This document shows, one piece after another, positions 46,846 through 58,700 of a stretch of DNA of 64,000 bases. Made by a program: the position numbers and the translations under genes. Under the pieces are notes generated by a model. It was not told the origin of the DNA. It worked only from the letters and a program-made list of their open reading frames with translations, and made no database searches. The first letter of the stretch is position 1. The number at the start of each line of letters is the position of its first letter. The DNA lies in the NCBI RefSeq assembly GCF_032854445.1, contig NC_088302.1, positions 51,056,046 through 51,120,045 of the forward strand, read 5' to 3'. The stretch is from Liolophura sinensis. Lineage: Eukaryota; Mollusca; Polyplacophora; Chitonida; Chitonidae.

Positions 46846-49692
46846 TTAATAAACAATTAGAGCCTTCTTCTGCAAAATCATAACGTTTGATGGCAGACTC
46901 ACCCTTTGACCTGAAGCTCTCCGGGCATTGAACACCCGACAGACCCGCCCCGAAATTATCTGACCATTACAGCCAGTTCTCTCGTTACAAGCGCAATTCA
47001 GGACGACCGAGTTTCGTGGACAGTTGGCTGAAGACCGAGCGTTCTCGCCAGATGCCGAGAGATCTCCAACCACCCTTACTACTCTTCCTGAAAATATAAT
47101 TATAAAACTATAATTCCTGATCTAACCCATTTTTACAGCACCGGTACACAAGCGATAATCCTGCAAGAAGAAATAAGTTGTCCTAAGTAGGTGATATGTT
47201 CAACAGAGTTCACCATCAAATTCCAAGTTTCATAGGCAGACATTTTAAACATAGATCTATGAATAAAATACTTTTCAGCGTATTTTGAAATGAATTATAC
47301 TTCATTCGAAGTTGAGAGTAGGACCAGTCAACATTTGAATTTCTTTTAAATGAGGCTCTCATTGTATGGGGAAATAAGGCCCTCACTGCCTGCATGTGTA
47401 CATAAGGCACTCGCTGCCTGCAAGGGCACATAAGGCCCTCTCTGCCTGCATAGGCACATAAGGCCCTCTCTGCCTGCATAGGCACATAAGGCCTTCACTG
47501 CCTGCAAGGGAACATAAGGCGCTCACAGCCCGCATGGGCACATAAGGCCCTCTCTGCCTGCATAGGCACAGAAGGCGCTCACAGCATGCATGGGCACAGA
47601 AGACCATCACTGCCTGCATGGGCACATAAGGCCCTCACTGCCTGCATGGGCACTTAAGGCCCTCACTGTATGCATGGGCACATAAGGCGCTCACACCCCG
47701 CATAGGCACAGAAGGCGCTCACAGCCTGCATGGGCACAGAAGAGCATCACTGCCTGCATGGGCACATAAGGCCCCTCACTGCCTGCATGGGCACTTAAGG
47801 CCTTCACTGTATTCATGGGCACATACGGCCCTCACAGCCAGCATGGGCACATTAGGACCTCACTGTCTGCATGGACACATAAAGCCCTCACTGTATGCAT
47901 GGGCACATAAGGCCTTCACTGTATGCAGGAGCGCATAAGGCGCTCATTGCCTGCATGGGCACACAAGGCCTTCACCGCTTGCATGGACACATAAGGCCAT
48001 CACTGCCTGCAAGGGCACATAAGGCCGTCTCCGCCGGCATAGGCACAGAAGGCTCTCACAGCCTGCAAAGGGCACATAAGGCCCTCACTGCCTGCATGGG
48101 CACATAAGGCGCTCACAGCCCGCATAGGCACAGAAGGCGCTCACAACCTGCATGGGCACATAAGGCCCTCACTGCCTGCATGGGCACATAAGGCCCTCAC
48201 TGCCTGCATGGGCACTTAAGGCCCTCACTGTATGCATGGGCACATACGGCCCTCACAGCCAGCATGGGCACATAAGGCCCTCACTGTCTGCATGGACACA
48301 TAAAGCCCTCACCGTATGCATGGGCACATAAGGCCTTCACTGTATGCAGGAGCGCATAAGGCGCTCATTGCCTGCATGGGCACACAAGGCCTTTACTGCT
48401 TGCATGAGCACACAAGGCCGTGTACAAGGCATAGACAAATGATAGCAAAAGGCAATAAACAGGTTAAAAAGTTTTACTCTTTGCCAAAGGACCTGGTGAG
48501 GTAAGGTGGTGAATCGGCCTCAGAGAGATACAAAAAAGTGCAAATTTCAAAACCCCAGCACAATTCTGTAGATTTCCCAATCAGATGCATAAAACTTGGT
48601 CGAAGCACTGTAACAAGGTATGTGGCCATAAAATAGATGCTTGCCTAGTAATAACCGGCCGAAGCTGTACTCTGTCCTAAACGCCAGTTCTTCGTTCAAA
48701 CGAGGCTCCGCCATTTCAAGTTACAGTGTGAAGATCAACGTTAAGCAGAAAAATATTTTACTTAAACTTTCACTTGTGTATTTCTTGGTGCTGTCAAAGT
48801 TTTGTATTGATTAACATTCGTCTTTTATTGTTTGTCCATATTTTGACCGATACATGGTTTCAGTGCTTATTTGGAGCTTTATAAGTCGTATGCTTGCCAT
48901 ATAACAGGAGAAGAAGAGAAAAACTGAGCGGAAAAATGAAGTGGCCTTAAAAGTGTGTCAGCAGTTGTCACTCAGAGCTATAGTCAATTTGGCTTTTTCA
49001 GGTAAACAGTTTCTCGCACTGGGGCCCGATTCCCCGCATTACCATACCAGGTCCTAGAAGGTATTGACGATGCGAATGTGGTTTTCATCTTTAAGTGAGT
49101 GAAAAGAGAGCCTTTGAACAATAGAGTATCAAACTGTGAGATAAAAAAGGGATTAATTTCACCCCGGTGGAGATCCATAGTCTTTAATGCGCCAGGTCAA
49201 TTTAAGAATGCGCAAAGTTAACAACTTTGTACTTACCTTGATTGGAAGAAGACCCTGAGGAACCTGTATTACTGCTACTGCTCATGGTGCCGCTCGTAAC
49301 GCCAGTGCTCTCGTCAGAGCTACTGCCGCCACTGTTTGAGCCTCCCGATTTGGAACCGTCCGGTTTGGAACCGCCCGGCTTAGAGCCTCCATGGTTGGTG
49401 CCTCCCATGTTGGAGCCGTCTGAGCCGGAATTCCCACCACCACTACCCCTAGGAGTACAGTCGTCGTACAAACTGTCTTTGAAGACACAAATTTTGAGTA
49501 CGTCGCTAAACACCAAGTCTAGCGGGCATTGTTTTACATAGGGATTGCCCATGGCGCAGTGAATGAAGCGATTGCAGTCTTTGGGTGGTGCTTGTATTCG
49601 TCAGGGTAGTTACAGGTTATCTCGGAGGACGACACGACTTGGTCTATCAAACATACGACTAGACCCACCACGACAGGCTTCCACTGCCCCAT
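46846..49692 (-). CDS. Secreted chitin-binding type-2 domain protein, frame break in exon 1
   Basis: Exon 1 is 49692-49237: a signal peptide (MGQWKPVVVGLVVCLIDQVV, then SSSEITC), one ChtBD2 (peritrophin-A) domain with six cysteines (C-12-C-5-C-9-C-12-C-9-C; PKDCNRFIHCAMGNP, CPLDLVF), then a Ser/Gly-rich linker with GGSKPDGSKSGG-like repeats. The donor CAAG|GTAAGT at 49237 joins in phase to exon 2 at 47087, which codes for a Cys-rich segment (CPRNSVVLNCACNERTGC, GRVCRV). Exon 2 either ends at 46903 (GTGAGT donor) or reads to a stop at 46846. The signal-peptide frame and the domain frame differ by one base near 49585-49590, in a C-rich run: sequencing error or broken gene. Such proteins bind chitin in mollusc shell matrix or mucosal layers; the exact role is unknown. 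Confidence 0.6.
47372..48428. repeat. 28-bp minisatellite in the chitin-binding gene's intron
   Basis: About 38 copies of GGCACATAAGGCCCTCACTG then CCTGCATG, with local variants (AGAAGGCGCTCACAG, ACTTAAGG). Blocks of several units recur, for example 47880-47990 resembles 48300-48410, showing segmental duplication inside the array. The Cys/Ala-rich open frames here are by-products. On the minus strand each unit holds GGCAGTGAGGGCC. Confidence 0.95.
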
Positions 49693-51030
49693 GTTGCTTG
49701 TAGTCTTTTCTTTCCTCACACCGTACGGATGATAACCGTTAGAGAAAGCCCTGTACAACGCGTGTGGGTCACTTTTATAACGACTAACGATAAAAATAGC
49801 CACGAGTTCTTGGAAGCGACGAAAGGGTTATGTGCTGAGGAATGTCTGTAAGTGAAATTATTAGTCAGAAAGATGATGAAGTTCTCAATGTGGGTGAACT
49901 CTTTGTGTATTAACATGCACTGCATACAACACAGTGTTGTTAATAGATTGTAACAATGTCGGTGACGCCTCACGTTCTTAAACAGTGCACGTCTGCGATG
50001 GAGAATAGCATACACACATTGAAGGAGTTGGTCAAACCTATACATAGTCTGCTTTATAACACAGGCTAGGACACCTCTCCGAAATGAGATGCCTAATTCA
50101 TGCTTCTTGATCTCTTCAAACACTTTTGTTGAATACATCAAAGGCCCAAAAACCATTTGTGCGACATGAACGTCCGTGTATAATTTAAGCAATGGCTACA
50201 GCTAATGTCACGTTAAATGATAAGCTTTCGTCAGAGGTGAGCAAAACTTAATCATTGTTATTCCAACTTATCCCTATTCAGGACACGCCCGTGATACCCA
50301 GACTGGGCCCTGACCCACCAAATCCCACATAAAAAGTTCAGGAAATCAGTTCAGGAAGCTCAGTTGCCAAGACGTGTATGAACCAATCAGCAGGCTCTGC
50401 TCAGATCTCTGGATGCAAGGCTATTTATTTGAGCACGTGGATAAATAATTTGTTATCCTACGTAGTTTACCGCCTGCATGTACTTAATGCACTAAATATG
50501 CTGTCCTTTTCTTCGACAAGGTACAATGCATAGCTATTTACAATGCAATGTGTATGTGCTCATAATGATATTTCCCTCTCTCTCTTCTTTTGGAACCAGC
50601 GTTCTTATTTATCTACAGATTGCCTATGCCATGTCATATTACCTTCGCAGTGGAATTTCCTTTAAGTCGCATGAGCAAAGTCTGCCATCAACTTTGGCGG
50701 CACGAACTCGTCTTGTCACCAGAAGACGCAATCTATGTGCACACACCTAATGATTCTTCATCATCATTGAGGATGTTCTGGTTCTGTTGGGGTGTCCTGG
50801 TGGCGTTTGGGTGGTGTTGGAGAGGTCCTGGTGGTATTGGGGGTGTCCCAATTAAGTTGAAGGTGTCCTGATTGTGTTTTGGGTGTCCCAGACGTGTCGA
50901 GGATGTCCTGGTTGTGTGTGAGGTGCCCTAGTTCTGTTTTGGGTGTTAAGACCCTTGAACAACCTCATATGTCACACCTCACCCCTAAGACTCGCTCTTC
51001 TGAACAGTTAGCATTTTAGGAGGACTGCTA
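49693..51030. other. Upstream flank of the chitin-binding gene, no gene seen
   Basis: Contains no supported gene. Around 50770-50940 a loose GT-rich repeat (GGTGTCCTGGTTGTGTTTGG-like) occurs several times. The first few hundred bases should hold the promoter of the minus-strand chitin-binding gene, but no motif can be asserted. Confidence 0.45.
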
Positions 51031-51034
51031 GATT

Positions 51035-51147
51035 TTATTTATGTATTCAACTGGTGTTTTACGCCGTACTTAAGAATATTTCACTTACACGACGGAGCCA
51101 GCATTATGATGGGAGGAAACCCACAACCATCTGCAGATTGATGATAA
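51035..51147 (-). mobile_element. SINE 3'-end fragment
   Basis: Minus-strand copy with ACTGGTGTTTTACGCCGTAC, TTAAGAATATTTCACTTACA, CGACGGAGCCAGCATTATGA and CCACAACCATCTGCAGATTG. 5'-truncated; diverged. Confidence 0.85.
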
Positions 51148-51288
51148 CTGAAAATAATATGAATGACAAGTTGCTGAGAAAATACCGCAATCAGAGCAAA
51201 CTTTAAAGCTTTGGAATTAGTTCACCATCCTTCAGCTTAACATTGAAGTTAGTGTCTACGTCATATGTATGAAAAAGCCAATCAAATG

Positions 51289-54200
51289 CGGTCACTTACA
51301 CAGCCAGCAATCATACACCCAGATCTCAGTGGGGCCTGTTTGACAGGTACGGTCACTTACACAACCAGCAATCATACACCCAGATCTCAGTGGGGCCTGT
51401 TTGGCTGGTACGGTCACTTACACAACCAGCAATCATACACCCAGATCTCAGTGGGGCCTGTTTGGCTGGTACGGTCACTTACACAACCAGCAATCATACA
51501 CCCAGATCTCAGTGGGGCCTGTTTGGCTGGTACGGTCACTTACACAACCAGCAATCATACACCCAGATCTCAGTGGGGCCTGTTTGGCTGGTACGATCAC
51601 TTACACAACCAGCAATCATACACCCAGATCTCAGTGGGGCCTGTTTGGCAGGTACGTTCCCTTATACAACCAGCAATCATACACCCAGATCTCAGTGGGG
51701 CCTGTTTGGCTGGTACCTTCACTTACACAACCAGCAATCATACACCCAGATCTCAGTGGGCCTTGTTTGACAGGTACGGTCACTTACACAACCAGCAATC
51801 ATACACCCAGATCTCAGTAGGCCCTGTTTGGCTGGTACGGTCACTTACACAACCAGCAATCATACACCCAGATCTCAGCGGGGCCTGTTTGGCTGGTACG
51901 GCCACTTACACAACCAGCAATCATACACCCAGATCTCAGTGGGGCCTGTTTGGCTGGTACGGTCACTTACACAACCAGCAATCATACACCCAGATCTCAG
52001 TGGGGTCTGTTTGGCTGGTACGGTCACTTACACAACCAGCAATCATACACTCAGATCTCAGTAGGCCCTGTTTGGCTGGTACGGTCACTTTCACAACTAG
52101 CAATCATACACCCAGATCTCAGTGGGGCCTGTTTGGCTGGTACGGTCACTTACACAACCAGCAATCATACACCCAGATCTCAGTGGGGCCTGTTTGACAG
52201 GTACGGTCACTTACACAACCAGCAATCATACACTCAGATCTCAGTAGGCCCTGTTTGGCTGGTACGGTCACTTACACAACCAGCAATCATACACCCAGAT
52301 CTCAGTGGGGCCTGTTTGGCAGGTATGGTCACTTACACAATCAACAATCATACACCCAGATCTCAGTGGGGCCTGTTTGGCAGGTATGGTCACTTACACA
52401 ACCAGCAATCATACACCCAGATCTCAGTGGGGCCTGTTTGGCTGGTACGGTTACTTACACAACCAGCAATCATACACCCAGATCTCAGTGAGGCCTGTTT
52501 GGCTGGTACGCTCACTTACACAACCAGCAATCATACACCCAGATCTCAGTGGGGCCTGTTTGGCAGGTACGGTCACTTATACAACAAGCAATCATACACC
52601 CAGATCTCAGTGGGGCCTGTTTGGCAGGTATGGTCACTTAAACAACCAGCAATCATACACTCAGATCTCAGTGGGCCCTGTTTGGCAGGTACTGTCACTT
52701 ACACAATCAGCAATCATACACCCAGATCTCAGTGGGGCCTGTTTGGCTGGTACGATCACTTACACAATCAGCAATCATACACCCAGATCTCAGTGGGCCC
52801 TGTTTGGCAGGTACTGTCACTTACACAACCAGCAATCATACACCCAGATCTCAGTGGGGCCTGTTTGGCTGGTACGGTCACTTACACAACCAGCAATCAT
52901 ACACCCAGATCTCAGTGGGGCCTGTTTGGCTGGTACGGTCATTTACACAACCAGCAATCACACACCCAGATCTCAGTGGGGCCTGTTTGGCTGGTACCTT
53001 CACTTACACAACCAGCAATTATACACCCAGATCTCAGTGGGGCCTGTTTGGCTGGTACGGTCACTTACACAACCAGCAATCATACACCCAGATCTCAGTG
53101 GGGCCTGTTTGGCTGGTATGGTCACTTACACAACCAGCAATCATACACCCAGACCTCAGTGGGGCCTGTTTGCCAGGTACGGTCACTTACGCAACCAGCA
53201 ATCATACACCCAGATCTCAGTGGGCCTTGTTTGCCAGGTACGGTCACTTAAGCAACCAACAATCATACACCCAGATCTCAGCGGGGCCTGTTTGACAGTT
53301 ACGGTCACTTACGCAACCAGCAATCATACACCCAGATCTCAGTGGGCCCTGTTTGCCAGGTACGGTCATTTACACAACCAGCAATCATACACCCAGATCT
53401 CAGTGGGCCCTGTTTGGCAGGTACAGTCACTTACACAACCAGCAATCATACACCCAGATCTCAGTGGGCCCTGTTTGACAGGTATGGTCACTTACACAAC
53501 CAGCAATCATACACCCAGATCTCAGTGGGCCCTGTTTGACAGGTACGGTCACTTACACAACCAGCAATCATACACCCAGATCTCAGTGGGCCTTGTTTGA
53601 CAGGTACAGTCACTTACACAACCAGCAATCATACACCCAGATCTCAGTGGGCCCTGTTTGGCAGGTACGGTCACTTGCACAGCCAGCAATCATACACCCA
53701 GATCTCAGTGGGCCCTGTTTGCCAGGTACAGTCACTTACACAACCAGCAATCATACACCCAGATCTCAGTGGGCCCTGTTTGGCAGGTACGGTCACTTGC
53801 ACAGCCAGCAATCATACACCCAGATCTCAGTGGCGCCTGTTTGGCAGGTACCTTCACTTACACAACCAGCAATCATACACCCAGATCTCAGTGGGGCTTG
53901 TTTGGCAGGTACGGTCACCTACACAACCAGCAATCATACACCCAGATCTCAGTGGGCCCTGTTTGGCAGGTACGGTCACCTACACAACCAGCAATCATAC
54001 ACCCAGATCTCAGTGGGGCCTGTTTGACAGGTATGGTCACTTATACAACCAGCAATCATACACCCAGATCTCAGTGGGGCCTGTTTGGCAGGTATGGTCA
54101 CTTACACAACCAGCAATCATACACCCACATCTCAGTAGGCCCTGTTTGGCTGGTACGGTCACTTACACAATCAGCAATCATACACCCAGATCTCAGTGGG

Positions 54201-54402
54201 CCCTATTTGGCTGGTACGGTCACTTACACAACCAGCAATCATACACCCATATCTCAGTGAGGCCTGTTTGGCAGGTACGGTCACTTACACAACCAGCAAT
54301 CATACGCCCAGATCTCAGTGGGCCCTGTTTGTCAGGTACCTTCACTTACACAACCAGCAATCATACACCCAGATCTCAGTGGGGCCTGTTCTGCAGGTAC
54401 AA
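51289..54402. repeat. Large 61-bp minisatellite, about 51 copies
   Basis: Unit, plus strand: GGTCACTTACACAACCAGCA, ATCATACACCCAGATCTCAG, TGGGGCCTGTTTGGCTGGTA, C. Most copies differ at only one or two places (GGCTGG/GGCAGG/GACAGG, GGGGCC/GGGCCC, occasional T for C), so the array is young or kept uniform. Because 61 is not a multiple of three and the unit lacks stops in every plus frame, all three plus frames stay open for hundreds of codons. The minus strand of each unit contains TTGTGTAAGTGACC, a strong 5' splice-site match. Confidence 0.98.
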
Positions 54403-55735
54403 TTTCTTTAACCGGTTAGACACACACACTGTCATAAGACACAGGGTATGAAACTGTACAGACAACGACAGCAGTGCTATTCCACATTCAGCTATTACTG
54501 AAATATGATATGCTTTATAGCAGAACATTATTGTCAGCAGAAAGAAGTAGAGTAAATGTTGCTGGAGACAAACTAAGGTAATGTCCCCATGGCTTACACT
54601 GCAGGTCAAGTAAGTCATTTCTGGTCAAAAAATGACTTCCTGCTTCAAGCTTTTGGTTCATTCAGTTATTGGCGTTTTATGTTTTATTGGTGTTTTATGT
54701 TGTGCTCAAGAATGTATTTCAAGAGTATTATTATGGTGACAGCAGAGCCCAGTGGAAACCAACGGCCATCGGTAGGTTTCAAGCATTTGAAGTAGTGAAC
54801 ATGTCATGTGATACAATAACTGTCACTAAGTCCCTAAGAACACTGAAGAGTGAAGGAATCCATGACCTCCTTGTTTCAGACCAGGACAGAGCCCACCACG
54901 TGTCTGCGCTAATGATTAGTACACCCACTCCCTATACACAGAATACCCCAACTGTTGGTCCATTAATTCAGGAGATATCGCAGAGATGAGGTTACAGCCT
55001 GTTACAATGTCTACATACAGACCCACACAGGCAGGTGTATGGATGCATACATACCGGACAAGTTGATCAGGGTTTCAGATCAATAACCCGCAAACCAAAT
55101 TTGGTAAAGCTTTGCCTTATACTACTAGAGATAACACACTTAGTAGGAGACATAATCATACTAACTTTTTTTAAAGTTAACCTATGGTTTGGCTGTGTTA
55201 TATGTGTGAGAAGAAAAGAGATGAAGACAACTTTAGTCCTTGGTACCATTCCTTCTCACTACTGATTTGGTGAAATGGTATATGTATTACAGAATTCAAA
55301 ATGAGTCCCATTGTACATAGAGTAGAACAATTCTTGTTATTCTGGGTGCACAGACTACCAAAATGGAAATATTTACATTATTTGATGACAGCTTATGATT
55401 GGATGACAACAGAGAAGCGGGTTTACGAATCCGTGGTGATCACTCACGGACAGTGTTTATGAACGCTTTACTCAAACCTACATACACCACAACAATGAAG
55501 TGAACTGGGGTACTGGCTCCATTTCTTATAACCTCAAGTTCCAGCTCGAACTTTAACCTAAGTCGATACTCATACAGCAGTCTGAAAATTGAGTTTTCTT
55601 TCAAGAAACAAGATCTCCAATAGGTTTGTGTATCAAAAGCGTGTCACTGACTTTTCCAGAAGAGTGGCTGTTCATAAATATGGTTGCACTGTTGGAACAG
55701 AGGCAGATTAACAAGTCCAGCAGAGTTACCCCCTC
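54403..55735. other. FIP1 3' flank with worn SINE
   Basis: Probably 3' UTR and downstream flank of the minus-strand FIP1 gene. A degenerate minus-strand SINE 3' end occupies about 54670-54790 (TTATTGGTGTTTTATGTTGT, AGAGCCCAGTGGAAACCAAC). No gene seen. Confidence 0.5.
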
Positions 55736-58700
55736 TTACGCAGCTGCCTCTTCTGTAGCTGTGGTGGTTTCCATGTTTTCCTCTTCGCGGTCTCTTTTAG
55801 AACGTTTACTTTTCTTGTGTTTTGATCTGTGATGATCACTCTCTTCTTCTCCAGCATCCCGAGCTTTCCTGTAACATACAAGAGAAGAGTTTATCATAAT
55901 GCTTCATAGGGCTAAACTTGTTTGCTTTCTTGAGCTAAAACGTCAATTTCATCAAACATTTCTCCTAATGTTTGGTATGTAGAAATGCACTTTCACCTAA
56001 AGGCTCTAAAAAGGATACTTTTAACGCCAACAATTAAATTTTTTTGACGAGATGTTAATGAGGCCAAAAAACTGTCCCTATAAGATGAATAAATCCAGCA
56101 GAATCAGGCAAAATGTTCACCTTAAAAATACAATGTACTAAAATGTGCACCTTAAAAATACAATGTACTAAAATGTGCACCTTAAAAATATAATGTACTA
56201 AAATACATTAATTTTGATCATTTTATGACAGCACCATTCAAGGATACAAACATTCACATACAAGTAAACCTGCTGACAAAATCAAGAGAAAACAAAAGGC
56301 TCTTTACCAGGTACCTGTCAGGGTTTGAGCTGGCTTTAAAACCAATTACCTGCAGGGTGAGCAACATTATATCGGCATAAGTCAGCAAGGGACCACAGAA
56401 TGTGTTATAAACAATTTGGCCTGCTGATGAGTGACTAGGACAGATTAATTAAATCATGTTTCTGAAACAAAGTTAAAAGCATCTGCCAAAAGAACCTTTT
56501 GGAATGCTGTTGTAATGATACAGTCAAGTAAAGTAATCCTACTTTCTGCGAAGTTAGGCAACCATGATAAACCTTCAAAACAGAAGTAAATAGAAAAATA
56601 ACTCTTCTTCAAAACTACTGAAAGCTTAGCTATGTGTATTGAATCAAAGCATGTTCCATGTTACAGTGAGATCACACGCAGAGAAATGCCTATTACCTGC
56701 GAGATGACCTGTGTTTTTCAGAGTCTCGCTCTGAGCGATCACGGTCTCTATGACTACGGTCCCTGTCTCGATCCCGTGACTTGTCCCGATCACGCTCTCG
56801 TCCTCGCTCCCTGTCCCTATCTCGGTCACGGTCCCTCTCACGGTCACGATAATATGAGTCCCGACTAAAACAAAAATGTTCATCAAATGTTAACATTTAA
56901 TCATGCATATCATGTACAAATCTCCATAAACAGAAAGTAAACATTCATTTGCATTTTGTGCGCCAAAGCAAATTAACACACAATGCACTTCAGCTATAAA
57001 CACAATTAAATACCATTATTAACAAAGATGATGTGCACTTGTCAACACTATGACTATTGCCCAAAAAACAAATGAATGACAGTGGATGTATATGTACACA
57101 AGTAGTATCTGATTCAGACACTTGGACTATTGCATAAAAAAATATTGACTAAGTGGATTGTGATGTGTGGTACAAGTTGGGTCATTAACTAACAACATCC
57201 TCCATCCCAGTAAACCCTCAGACTTACCCATTCCTCCTAACGCACTAATCCCTCAGACTGACCTATCCCCCATCCCAGTAACCCCTCAGACTTACCCATT
57301 TCCCCTGACACAATAATCCCTCAGACTGACCTATCAACCATCCCAGTAAACCCTCAGACTTACCCACTCTCCCTGACACAATAATCATTCAGACTGACCT
57401 ATCCTCCATCCCAATAAACCCTCAGACTTACCCATTCCCCTAGACACAATAATCCCTCAGACTGACCTATCACCCATCCCAGTAACCCCTCAGACTTACC
57501 CACTCTCCCTGACACAATAATCCCTCAGACTGACCTATCCTCCATCCCAATAAACCCTCAGACTTACCCATTCCCCTAGACACAATAATCCCTCAGACTG
57601 ACCTATCCCCATCCCAGTAATCCCTCAGACTTACCCACTCTCCCTGACACAATAATCCCTCAGACTGACCTATCACCCATCCCAGCAACCCCTCAGACTT
57701 ACCCCTTCCCCCTGACACAATAATCCCTCAGACTAACCTATCCCCCATCCCAGTAACCCCTCAGACTTACCAATTCCCCCTGACACAATAATCCCTCAGA
57801 CTGACCTATCCCCCATCCCAGTAAACCCTCAGGCTTACCCACTCTCCCTAACACAATAATCCCTCAGACTGACCTATCCTCCATCCCAATAAACCCTCAG
57901 ACTTACCCATTCCCCTAGACACAATAATCCCTCAGACTGACCTATCCCCCATCCCAATAAACCCTCAGACATACCCACTCTCCCTGACACAATAATCCCT
58001 CAGACTGACCTATCAACCATCCCTAGTAAACCCTCAGACTTACACACTCTCCCTGACACAATAATCCCTCAGACTGACCTATCCCCCATCCCAGCAACCC
58101 CTCAGACTTACCCCTTCCCCCTGACACAATAATCCCTCAGACTGACCTATCCCCATCCCAGTAATCCCTCAGACTTACCCACTCTCCCTGACACAATAAT
58201 CCCTCAGACTGACCTATCCCCCATCCCAGTAAACCCTCAGACATACCCACTCTCCCTGACACAATAATCCCTCAGACTGACCTATCCCCCATCCCAGTAA
58301 CCCCTCAGACTTACCCATTACCCAAGACACAATAATCCCTCAGACTGACCTATCCTCCATCCCAATAAACCCTCAGACTTACCCACTCTCCCTGACACAA
58401 TAATCCCTCAGACTGACCTATCCTCCATCCCAATAAACCCTCAGACTTACCCATTCCTTTAGACACAATAATCCCTCAGACTGACCTATCCTCCATCCCA
58501 ATAAACCCTCAGACATACCCACTCTCCCTGACACAATAATCCCTCAGACTGACCTATCCTCCATCCCAGTAACCCCTCAGACTTACCCATTCCCCTAGAC
58601 ACAATAATCCCTCAGACTGACCTATCACCCATCCCAGTAAACCCTCAGACTTACCCACTCTCCCTGACACAATAATCCCTCAGACTGACCTATCCTCCAT

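Noticed and set aside
47216-48504. Cys/Ala-rich repeat frames, and a possible CRISPR-like array
   Set aside because: The 28-bp units are contiguous without unique spacers and the DNA is animal, so this is a minisatellite.
51265-54451. Open frames of up to 433 codons in the 61-bp array
   Set aside because: They exist in all three frames at once, follow the DNA period exactly and lack any domain or start context, so they are a by-product of a stop-free repeat unit.
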